Assembly: GCA_021292105.1 (NCBI GenBank)
Contig: CM037870.1
Span: 44,100,576 to 44,164,575, forward strand
DNA length: 64,000 nt
Direction of reading: 5' to 3'
Origin: Anadara kagoshimensis
Lineage: Eukaryota > Mollusca > Bivalvia > Arcoida > Arcidae
Shown here: piece after piece, positions 23,301 to 34,600 of the stretch
How positions within the stretch are numbered: the stretch's first letter is position 1
How the letters are laid out: every line of letters starts with the position of its first letter
Notes under the pieces: model-generated
What the model saw: only the letters and a program-made list of their open reading frames with translations
Databases searched by the model: none
What the model was told of the DNA's origin: nothing
Made by a program: the position numbers and the translations under genes

Positions 23301-23475
23301 GCACACAAGCCTACTTCCTTGGTGGGGGTTTATATGTTTAACATATAGCTAGCTTTACTGGAGGTACTTGCACGTCAGGAGCACCCAGTCACATTTCCTT
23401 GGTGGAAGCTCATTTTGTCAGTTTTCAAAGATTTTACTTTGCTTTTGCAATTATAATCTGGACATGGACCAGTAT
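23301..23475 (+). mobile_element. Two retroelement 3' tails in tandem
   Basis: Sequence like agcacacaagcctacttcct, tggtgggggtt, then a second tail with ggagcacccagtcacatttc and ending tctggacatggaccagtata, tttgtgtttgat. Non-coding 3' end of the reverse-transcriptase element. Confidence 0.55.
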
Positions 23476-24342
23476 ATTTGTGTTTGATTTGAGCTGAAAT
23501 CTGTATCTGCATTCTTGCAGCTACAGGTTGCACATTTGCCAGCAGACAACATAAGATGTTAAACCAATCTCCTGCTGATCATCATTTTTGCAGCTATTCA
23601 CAGTGATACAAAAACATCAAAATTCAATAGAAACTTGAGTACACACAAACTAGATGTATGTCATATTTAATAATCAAACTTGTTCCTTACAGTTTATTTT
23701 CACAATTCCAATGTTCAGAGAAAGTATATGATAGTAGATAGCATGCTATAGGTGTCCAAGATCTCATGGCAGAGTTTACAGTGAGTTTATTTTAATTTTC
23801 GGGTAATTACAACTGATGATGCATAAGCCGGCGTGATTATACACATACCGCGATTACACCTACATGCATATATGCGTTATTTAAACCCATCTGTGTTTAT
23901 AAACACACTGCCATCAGATCATGGTCGACCTATGATAAAGTTGGTTTACAATAACTATTGGGACCATGATGGTTGAGTTGTAAAGTGTTATCCTTTAAAC
24001 CAAAGGAGTCTTACCATGGTCATGGTAGGTTCAACCTTCAATTGAGAACAAGTTTCTCCTTGTGGACCTTTACTAGTTACTCTGTGATGTTTATCTGGTA
24101 CATGATGGATGAGTATACTAGCACTCTAATGTTTGCCATAAATGCATACACGTACGAAGCAGATCAGAAACATTTGTACAAACTCGCACACCATAATTAT
24201 GAACTTGTGTTAGTTTAAAAAATTGCCAGGAATAGTCGGAACATTTGTTGATGTGACCTTAAATACTAGTATGCTGTTTATAACATGTTAACATACTTTG
24301 ACTGCTCTTGATAATGGTTTAGGATTTTGATACTGTTTTGGA

Positions 24343-24640
24343 GTTAATCAAAAACAAACATACTAATTCATATCCGAATCACAATCCAGAAGGTCAGGTT
24401 ATAAACCTGAACTTCGGAAGGGTAAGCATCTACTGTTTCGCTAGCTACACCCGCCACGTGTGTAATCAAAATTGTGTGAAAGGAACATGGAACTATGGGA
24501 CGTCAAATATATCCAGGACAATCCTGGACAGGGAGACATCAAACTTATCAAAATACTGTGATGACGACCATAAAACTTTTTGAGGGCCTTGATAAGTCTA
24601 AGCTTGCAATATCCCTGAGTCAACAATTAACTTGTAAGCA
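24343..24640 (-). mobile_element. Retroelement 3' fragment
   Basis: On the - strand it reads LTQGYCKLRLIKALKKFYGR then HHSILISLMSPCPGLSWIYL, the thumb end of a reverse transcriptase, followed by its 3' tail ending tagtatgtttgtttttgat. An internal part of the tail is missing. Confidence 0.65.
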
Positions 24641-25186
24641 GCCTGCTTTGAATGGTATGTAAACTGCTGTAGCTGAATTGCATGTACAGTGTACATTCCA
24701 CAACAAATTAAATAGAACATGTCACTTACTGATGAACACAGAAACACTGGACAAGGACCTGGTACTGTTACTGCTGTCGCCAGGCTTAATTACAATATAT
24801 TCTGCACTATGAATTTGATTCAATAGAGTATAAGACCATAATTGAGGCACTAAACCTTACCAGTAATGGACACTCTGACGTTTATATATTGAGATTAAAT
24901 TATTCACGACAACATTAACTTGAGGATTAATTAAATGATGCCCTGAGATGAGTTTGTGCCATGATTTATAATGTTTTGTAAAAGAAGGCAATGCCGGTGA
25001 CTCGGTTTCCAAACTGGCAACATCACTTCTGTAAAATCAGTATCTTGTATATCATTAAAAAGCAAATTGTCCAGTCTTGTATATGAACCAACAGCAGTCA
25101 CTGGGATAAAAACCTTAATTGCATACTCTTCTCGTTGCTATTCATGATTTCCACGAAAGATAGTACATGAGGTAGTATATACCGTA

Positions 25187-25192
25187 TTTATT
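25187..25192 (-). terminator. Candidate polyadenylation signal of MGAT5
   Basis: AATAAA on the - strand, about 157 nt after the MGAT5 stop. It is the first such hexamer downstream. Cleavage not shown. Confidence 0.35.
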
Positions 25193-25348
25193 GGCATCAA
25201 CCCAAACAATCCTTACAAAGAAACACCAAATTAACTTAAGTGTTCTCCATTCTTCTTTTAACCAATTCAATCCACTGATCCATTCACAGTAAAACTTTGT
25301 ATATTTTATGAAATCCAACCAACTCGTGTAGTTTTAAGTCCTTGTGTA

Positions 25349-25608
25349 TTATTTGTCACAGCCTATACATAAAGCAGTTTGACCCTTGATATAAGTCCTA
25401 CAAGGACAAAGACGTCTTAAATTTAAATGTTCCCCAACACAGCTATATAGAAGATCATCAGTCTGCAATATACACTTAGAGCTTATTGTATCAAAGGCCG
25501 GTACTAAAATGTCCGGAATTCCATAATTACCAGAGCAGGAAACATTCTGATGTTTAAAGGCATCCACAGAATTTATTTCTCGGAAATAACTCCGCTCACA
25601 TATTAAAC
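25349..25608 (-). CDS. MGAT5: MGAT5 terminal exon (Cys-rich C-terminus)
   Basis: It encodes LICERSYFREINSVDAFKHQ, a middle part with DILVPAFD, then LLYSCVGEHLNLRRLCPCRT, YIKGQTALCIGCDK and TAA. It matches human CVFQGDLLLFSCAGAHPRHQ and RVCPCRDFIKGQVALCKDCL. The acceptor is ctttggcag. Confidence 0.97.
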
Positions 25609-28600
25609 CTGCCAAAGAAACATATTACATTAAGAAGCAAATGTCTAATATTTTACAGTAAGAGTTAAATATACCAGTTTTTAATTTTACAGCACTAGAC
25701 GGCCGTTTCGGATTGCAATTCCTCATCAGTAGTGCTTGGACCAAAATTATGAAACCAAAATTGTTTTCAATATGTTGAAAAGATGTCCAAAGGACCAAAA
25801 TCTTTTACCAAATTTAGCTAAGGAAATACTTAGCATGAGGGAGTATACCTTAGTTTTTAAGGATGCAAATCTGATTAGAAAGAAAACAAAAAGTTAATAT
25901 TTTACTATTCAGAAATATGTAAGGTTGACTAGCAATATAGCAAATCTCAAACAAATTCATTTTTGTTTGAAAAATATAAAGGCCACATTTGCAATTATTT
26001 CGTCCATAATTTTTTACAGTTATGGTGTTACCCCTTAAATCGTTTCTGCTTTAAATGCAGTTTATTATACGGGGTGATGAGCTGTTCCAAAAAGTTTCAA
26101 CTTTGTTTTTATTTTATTTTTGCGCTGACATTAAGTTTACCAGGCTACCGACTAGATGCTCATTTCCTATCAGATGGTATACATAATTAGTTACATGAAT
26201 GGTTTTGGTTTAGATCCTGTTATTTGGTTAGCATTTTTATCTTAGATTAAAATCAGAACTTTCTCTGCTAAATACTCTCAGAAATCAAGTCTTTCGAACG
26301 AGACTCAAAACCGAATCCCTGCGATTCAATGCAAGTGTAGAGTTCGAAAAAGCGTTAACCACCCATCTATAGCCGCTACAGAGACCAGCGATTGGCACAG
26401 ACCGGCCAAAGTCAGTAAGAAAAAACCGCTATTAAGCACAACCAAACTGTTCGCACATGGTCTCCGATTCAGCTGAGTCTGAAAGACCTCTTGTCCTGCT
26501 AGATAAATTCCTAGTGAACATGTTTATTGAATAAACAAAAGTGCAAGAACGGCAGTGTTAGATATTGTGAAACATTTCTATGCGAGGATTTGTTGGTATT
26601 TCGTTTCCCGGCATTGGCAAAAACATGCTCACAGGAAATTATGTGGTATTTGTAAAATCAGAACATATATGTATCTATACAATAAGTCTAACTAAATATA
26701 TAAAGTTATTAACAATTTATATCATATTTTAATTAATCTGGAACAATTCTGCTATATAATAGGTAGTGATTTAAATAAAAGTATCTTCACTTATATAAAC
26801 CTACCTTTTTGCGAACAAACATCTTTACAGGACATTCCTTTTTGACCCAATAAATAGCTGACTGCCTCAGGAGGCGGCCATTTTGATGGTTGTCTTTGAA
26901 ACATACAGAAGTTTTGATTTTCAACATATGCATTCATTCTTTGTAGCATCCCTTCTTCAGTATATTCGTATGGTAAATATGGTTTAAACTATATAAAGAA
27001 GAACTTTGAATGTCAATTTTACAATGCTTAAGTCTTTATGATCAATGATTTTTAAAAAATTGTGTAAATATTCAAACTACATGCACTTTCTCTTAAGTCT
27101 GATGGAAGTTTTTGATCATATAATGTAATTTAAACGAATAAAATGGATCTATTCAATATATCAAATGTTTTATACGAGCTAACATATTGATATGAATAAG
27201 TAACACTCTAGAACAATTCTAGAATAATACATTTGTTGAACATACAAGTATATACAAATGAGTTCTGTTCAAATTTAGCATGTTTAAATGTGCTTCTTAT
27301 CCTTGGGAAGAAAGACAGTCGTCCGTATTCAACTCAGAAATGTTGATAGAAATATTGCATATAGAATCTTATTTCACATAGAGGCTACGAGGTGTTCAGA
27401 AAAGTGAGACACCAATTTTAATGGGACTTAATTTGGTCAAGCTATGAATATCAGCACCACGTTTTCAAAAAGGTCAACATTATAACATGACTTGATGCAC
27501 TTTGTCATTAAAGTTATAATGTTGGCCTTATTTGAAAACGTGGTGCTGATATTAAAGATCAGTAATAAGTCAAATTAAATATGAATGATAAAAGGTAGGA
27601 ATGAATTTATTTAGACTGTACTAAAGGTGGGTAAAATTTGGCAAACTATTTTTGTAGGACAAATTTATTATTTGGGGCGTAATCTTTTGGATTGAACACC
27701 ATGCTACCAACTGAATATTAGAGCTGGCTATGTATGTAGCTAATAGTGAACAAGTCGACTGACCAGCCAATAAAACCCATCCTCATATTCTTACCTTAGT
27801 TATTTGTTTTATTTTGTTTAAGGCTTCCATCACGTCGTTGTAACTATAAATGTTTACTGTATACACATATGGTTCTCCAATAAACTGTTCAGCATAGGGA
27901 TGTTGACTTGTCAGCTAAACACAAGCATTACGAAAACAATAGCAAATTATATTAAACATGAAGCTTGATTTACGATCGCCAGTGTTAGCGAAGATTTAAA
28001 ATTTATCTTGTTTTATTAAATATTAGGATACCGATTTAATTATGTATTTAGATATGTTACTTAGGTAAAGAAAATCACACATCTGAAATTATTTTTGAGA
28101 AATATTTGAAATTTATATTGTAATATGATTTTAATTGACATTTTAGGGCCTCCGTGGCAAAACAGTTTTTGTTGTGAGGACTGAGCAAAATTTAAAATAT
28201 AGTTAACAAATCAATGAGTAAAAAAATCCATCTAGCACATAGAGGTCAGAGTTCGAAAACTGGACGACTCATGGTTGAGGTCTTCTACGATTTATTTGTC
28301 ATCTGAAACTGTGAAAAAACGTGACATTCATAATCCAAATTACCAACGGTCCAAAATACAGCAAGTCATAAAAAGAACATGGTTACACAATACTGTTCTA
28401 AAGATTTAAGGTGCAATTGTGTAATATGAACAATGCTGACCAATATATAACTGAATATGTCTAACATAAGTTAAAGGATACACAAACGTAGCATTTATAA
28501 TCTGTACTTGGATCGTTAGTAGCCTTAGAATACGAGGTATTAGGCCTGGTACACGCAGTTTTAGACAGCAAACTAATCAAAGCAGACCTCGACCATAAAT

Positions 28601-31600
28601 ACTTTATTTTAAATTTTGCTCAGTCCTCGCAACAAAAATGGTTTTGCCCCGGAGGATCTAATAATGGTCAATACAATTTATAATTTCAAAGATTTTTTTT
28701 AAATGAGTACAAAGTGATGTTTTCTTATCATTAAGTAACAAATCTAATGACTAAAATTCAGAATCGGTTTTATACAGTAAAACCTCGATTCATCGCCACC
28801 ATTTGTTCAGTCATATTTTGGTGTTATAAATAAAGGGGTTTGGCGATAAATTGAGGGAGGCTCATAAAGAAAAACATAAACAAAATAGATTTTGGGACTT
28901 CAAAATAGTGTGGCGATAAGCGAGGTGGAAAGTTATCGAGGGGCATTATAACGAGGTGTTACTGTATATGAAAATATTACGAAATTCCTTCCTTGCTGAT
29001 GCCTATTTTAATCCCCATATAGTAATGTATCTATGATGTCTTGTCAGTGTTATTGTTAACTCTGACAACTACTTGAGAGTTTCATGTAGAGAATGATAAC
29101 CATTCTTATACTTACCCCACGTCTTGTAGGTTTATCATTAAAAGCCTCAATATTGTCTCTATTCCGTGGAGGCTCAAACTTAGGATTGATAAATACAGCC
29201 CCTTCCGCTATAGCTTCCAATGGAGCAGGTCCCTCATAGGGAAATCCCATACCGACGAATACCTTAAATAAAACAGAACTGATTTACTGTGCAAGATTTT
29301 GTATTTGGATTGAAAGTTGAACCAATGTCTTAATTACAATCTCAAAGCGAAATAAAAATTTTTAACTAAACACATGAAGTTCCACCAGGGCATTGAACCA
29401 CGAGAGCTCCGGAAGGGTAAGCACTAGCCTCTTGTTTAGCTAGCTACAATGAAACTATTGCATGTCAAATATACTTTTTATACATACTTCCGCCTCACTT
29501 TCTATATATGCACAGTTAGAAGACTACACGCAGTGAAACGTCTTTTTCAGTTAAAAATTTATGAACATACGGCACCACAGTGTAGGTTTAATATAACATA
29601 CTTATATGGCTAATGCATGAAATTATTTAAGTTTTGCCTTGCAACTCCTTTATAAGCAATTAATGTTGCACAATGTTCTAGGTCAATTAGGTCATGTTTT
29701 ATCAGCCAAGCCCATGATCACGTGATGTGCCACATACTTGTTAGACAAGATATATTTAGTATAGGCATTTAGCTATTCAAACTTTATCCAGTTTCCACAA
29801 GTAATCTACTATTTTAGAATATATTGTAATTCCTTATCTCAATCTCGCGATTTTAATTCTAACTCGGTTTCTTCTTGTATATTGTAGCTTTAACCACACT
29901 TAGAATTATGAGTTTGCCGGTTATAACGTCTGTAAGCAGATTTCGGATGTGAGACAGAACATAGAGAGTCAGGTATTACAGAAAACAAAAACGTATAAGG
30001 CTTTCATGGTTATTTGAGACAGTCCATTCTACTGCATAACTCCATGCAGTACAGTCAAAGCAAATGTCATTCCTTATATTTACAATCCTTTGTAACGTTT
30101 TCAAATAAACACAAAATATAAACTGACATTTTAACACTTTTCACAAAAGAAAAACAACTATAACTACCTCCTTAAAAATTGACTGTTCCAACTGTCCAAC
30201 TGCCATCGATCATTCAATAGACCACGCCCACACAACAATTGACATACGTAGCAAGAAAAATAACTCCTTTACTAAGCTTTAATTCTTTTATTATTCCATA
30301 ATCAATTAATGTATAACTGTTACATTTTCATATTAAAATTAAAACTACAATTATTGAACGATGAATTTGTAAGCATCGATGGCATGACTGAAAAATCTAC
30401 TTGCGGATTTACATGTGTATTGGTGATGAGGCCAGCTGTTGGCGGGAAAGTTGAAGGATTGTTGTCAGTTGTGATGAGCGGCATGGCGGGTGTTGACGTG
30501 TCTGCTGTGTTGGCCAAAAGTGAGCTAATAGATTGTTTTTGTGCAGTGGATATATCCCTAGAATAACTCCTTACAGATGCTTCATTTCTATGGCCGCTGT
30601 AGAACATTATTTTGCGTGTTTCCACGCCAGCATCACTTAGTGATTGGATGCATGTGGCCCGGACACAGTGAGCAGTGTAGCGGTTTGTGCATTGAGCACC
30701 CTTGGAAATATCCGGCATAAACATTTAAAGGAGTGTTTACCAAGTGCTTCAGATGAATACCAAATATTGTGTAAGTGGGGTGATTTGATTGCTTCAGGGA
30801 TGCATTTATTGAACAAACTACCAGCTTTTTTATCGGTTTTTTGGAGAAATAACCTCAACATTTTCACTGGACAAGAATCGGACCCTGTTGCGTACATTCG
30901 TTTATCGAAAATTTCTTCAGAATTTGTTAGCCCACCCTGGTAGTTTTTTTGTTGGGTTTCGTGTGTTAAGGTTACGTATTCAACGTCATTTTCGTCAAGC
31001 GAAATTTTCAAGGAATCTATATTCAATTGACGATGAAATTCCAAGCCTCTTGTAATAAAATGAATGGATATATTATACCACAGACACTGCCTGAGGACCA
31101 AGGGATTTCTAGCTGCGTCAGAAAAGTAAGTACTGATTTTATTTAAATCGTGTGGTGTAATAATAGTTTTATGTTTTGTGGGTTTTGATTTTCCAGTTGC
31201 AACTCTTTCTTTTAATATGCCATTTAATGTTTCATTTGCAAAAGAAAAATCACTGTCATGAATTATATCAAATCCCCTTTTGAGATCTTTATGGAAATGT
31301 CTGTTAATGGCCCCTCTAATATTTTTCATTGAGTTTTTTCCATAATCTTCAGATTTGTCAGTTAGTGTTCCTTCTGACTCGGTCTCGGATTTCATTTTTT
31401 TGCTTTTTGGTGGCTGTGGTTTAATTTCGGCATAAAACTTCGATAATTTATCTGCTAGCTCTGTTTTCGGTATATTCTCTGTATCCATGTTGCTCCCATA
31501 CTTCTCATTGTGCCAGTCTGAAAAAAAATATTTCTTCTGTTTACCGTCTTATAAAATCTCTCTCGCTCTCTCAAGAATTTTAAAGACATTTTACACTCGC

Positions 31601-34600
31601 AGTGGAGTATACATTATTTATTGCGCAATCACCGAGCCTAATATTGTGACAGATATTTATTTTGATTTGTCTGCATTATATTAGTAGCGATGTATTGTGT
31701 CACATATGCAGCCAGAGGTGCGGTTGTTGTTTTAAGTGTATTTTGGAGATTTTTCATTATTTTCTTACTTGAAACTGTTAAGTAAAATTAGTAAAAAGAA
31801 ATTTATTGTAAACACTATCATGTATCACATGTGCAGGACAGTTGTACCTTGCACCTATGGCTGGTGACTTCCCGATATAAGTGAAATATTCTTGAATGTG
31901 ATGTTAAATACCAACAAAAATGTACCTTGCAAAATGTTCAATCCCCATTTAGTATTAAATTTTGTGGATTTGCTCTGGTTCATGTTCTTGTATTCTGTCA
32001 GTTTCTCGTCCGAAACATCTCTGAATCTTTTTCTTCCTTGCTTTTTCTGTGCATAATCTTTCATTTGCTGTGGTACGGTTGTGGGTGCTGAAGGTGTTTC
32101 AGGTCGAGGGAGGTCCGGAATGGCTGACTGACCAAAGGCATCCAACATTTCTTGAAGTTCTGACACATTTGTCACCTCTGAAACCTGAATGTCATTCCCA
32201 AGATACTCATCTAAATCTGTACCGAAATCTACAATTTGCTGGAGTTCAGGGTCTCCATAAGTTAAGAAGAAATCGCCAAACTCCTCCATATTGGCCATAG
32301 AAAATGACCGGAAGTAACGATAATTATTTTAGCAGACGATTTTTACCTACTGGGAACCTCATTTCATCAAATTTTATACGTTTATTATTTAGTGAATTAT
32401 TGTACGTAATTTTATTTTATAAACATTTAAAATGTTTTGTAATTTTAGTTAATATTGAATGGACTATAAATGGTTTTATTAATGTTTAATTTCAATTAAT
32501 ATTAAATGGACTATAAATGGTTTTATAAACGTTTTATTTCATCTTCAATGAACAAGGTATGCATGCAATACACAACCATAATCAGCTGATTGACCGCAAT
32601 CATTGCAGAGGTTAAAGGTCAGGGTCGCTGTTGTAGTGTATTCCTACGCTGCGAAAAATCTCGCGTGCTCCATTCAACTGCATCGAGCCATGCAGTAGAA
32701 TCGAGGTCAAATACTGCATTGAAGCAAAAACAATGTGATTGTAAATATGATTGTATAATGAAACCCAAACATACAGGAGCAAGATCAATAACAACACCAA
32801 AGGCGAAGTAAATACTTTAAAAATTGGCAAGTAAAGTAAAACAGTGAAGTGAGATCGAGGGCTACAGAAGGGTTAGCGTCTCCTAATTAGTTAGCTATAC
32901 CAAGTATGTCTGAAATCAAAATGAAAATCTAAGGAACATGGATCTATAGAACGTCAAATATATCTAGAACAATTTTGGGTATGGCAACATCTATTATACT
33001 TACCAACAATTTTGTGAGGACGGACATATACAACATTAGTTCTAATAGACAAATTGCACTTATATATTTTAATACACTTAAAACGTTCTAGTAGTTTGCT
33101 TAACTTAGTTCATCATTTACTAATACAATTTTTTTTATTTAATATAAAAGGCTGAAATGTTGTACCTTTGCGGCACTCAGTAACTTGTGTAATTGATGCC
33201 CCGGTAGAAGACCATGGTTCTTTACAAATGGTGGTATAAATGGGCCGCCGTATGGTACTGTTGTGTGGATCTCAAAGAACTTGCTGATTAAGTCCAAGTA
33301 TGAACCCTTGTTCTAAAAAATGTAAAATACCAATACTAGTAATAATAAACCTCTATTTACCAAGCGTCTATGACCCACCACTAAACCTGAGAATTTTTGT
33401 ATTGTAACTGTAATCAATTACATTCTGAGCATTATATTTCAACAATGAAAATTATTCTTGGTAAAACTTCAGAAAAAAGGGTTGAAATTAGTTTCGGGTT
33501 TGTATTGTGTAGTGTTCTGGACTGTGCTGAATGATAACATTGTAATGTACATATGTTTTTCAGTTGAAAATTCTTCTCTTTTACTTAAACGAGGCTTATA
33601 TTTAACTGAAACAAATCATGTACATTTGAACATTTGTATTGGTTTATATTTATGGCACAATAAGGTATATATAATGCTATAGTTCAAAGGGGATTCAGAA
33701 AATACTTTCTTCTGCTTTGTTGGTATTACTTGTCATTATTTTTCAAGTTCCTTTGGCAGATATCAGTGCTTAAACCCAACTTTATGTATAAATGATACAA
33801 CTGACAAAATAACCATCCGAAATTAAAAATGCAACACAAACATACCGACCGTGTCCAAATCACAATCCAAAAAGCAAAGTAAAAACTTTGTAAGCTGGCA
33901 AATTAATTTAAACACGATGTGTGATAATAAGAGTAAAAACTAAATTACTTGAAAGAATTCTGGCTTTTTACCATAAACAAGTGCTATGTCTTTCTTCTCT
34001 ATTGTTTGTTCTGATTTTTGCCTTTGTTCAGCGACAAATCCCATGAATGAATTATCTGGTGAGTGAGCTATGGTAGAAAATAAAACGGAATATTGTTTTT
34101 GAAAAGAATATTCAAAATGGCTTGATTCAGTCCGAATTAAAAAACTACTGGAATTATTTTCGTCCTTTCCAAACCGTCATGGCGGTTGCTCTATGAACGG
34201 GTCCTATAAAACTGAATCTCGTATAATGTCTTATGAAGATTTTTCTTATTAATACTACTTTCAAACATTGATTTAAACTATTAAACGGCACAGTGCCTTT
34301 TCGGGTATATGTTGAACCATTCATTGTACCAATACGATGTTTAAGTCAGAGTTATCACCGGCATACAATGGATGTGTATTGGTTTGCAAACTCACGCGGC
34401 AAGGAATCTTTGTTACTAATTTTACGAAATCCTCAGTAAATGTATCTTAAATGGTGGTTTAATGTAAAACCGGAAATTCATTGTCAACTTTAAAAATGAC
34501 AACAACATCTATAATATTAAGTAAACATCATCGAAGTTCATTTGTGACTCAATGAACTTAAAACAGAGATAGATAGATAGATAGATAGATAGGTAGATAG

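Larger units (their letters stand above)
19291..25186. other. Intergenic region between convergent tensin and MGAT5
   Basis: No ORF here resembles a gene. It contains a ~45-bp degenerate minisatellite, two + strand 3' fragments of the reverse-transcriptase element with a SINE inserted in one, and a - strand fragment at 24.3-24.6 kb. Both flanking genes end into this interval. Confidence 0.6.
30320..32298 (-). pseudogene. Crypton-type tyrosine recombinase gene, frameshifted, nested in an MGAT5 intron
   Basis: Two exons on the same strand as MGAT5. The first (31926-32298) starts at MANMEEFGDFF and ends with STKFNTKWGLNILQ; the second opens at 31517 with DWHNEKYGSN (donor CAAG/gtacat, acceptor tttttttcag, phase 1). 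The STKF.TKW.L..L..W pattern and the C-terminal half resemble the DUF3504 or Crypton-derived tyrosine recombinases seen in ZMYM2, QRICH1 and KCTD1 relatives. Candidate catalytic residues are present: Arg in FITRGLEF, H-x-x-R in AHCVRAT, His in SGHRN and Tyr in VRSYSRD. One base appears to be missing near 30724-30730, which throws the frame off between the Arg and the H-x-x-R parts. Either the copy is dead or the assembly has an indel. About 510 codons in all if read through the shift. The host-gene intron position argues for a mobile-element insertion. Confidence 0.75.

Noticed and set aside
24441..24626. ORF MLTQGYCKLRLIKALKKFYG as a gene
   Set aside because: It is the thumb end of a truncated reverse-transcriptase element, not a host gene.
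26280..26465. GC-richer patch with tRNA-like words (gagttcgaaaaagcg)
   Set aside because: No complete A/B box pair and no copy elsewhere in the window; left unclassified.
30309..30943. + strand ORFs at 30.3-30.9 kb
   Set aside because: Antisense shadows of the recombinase gene.
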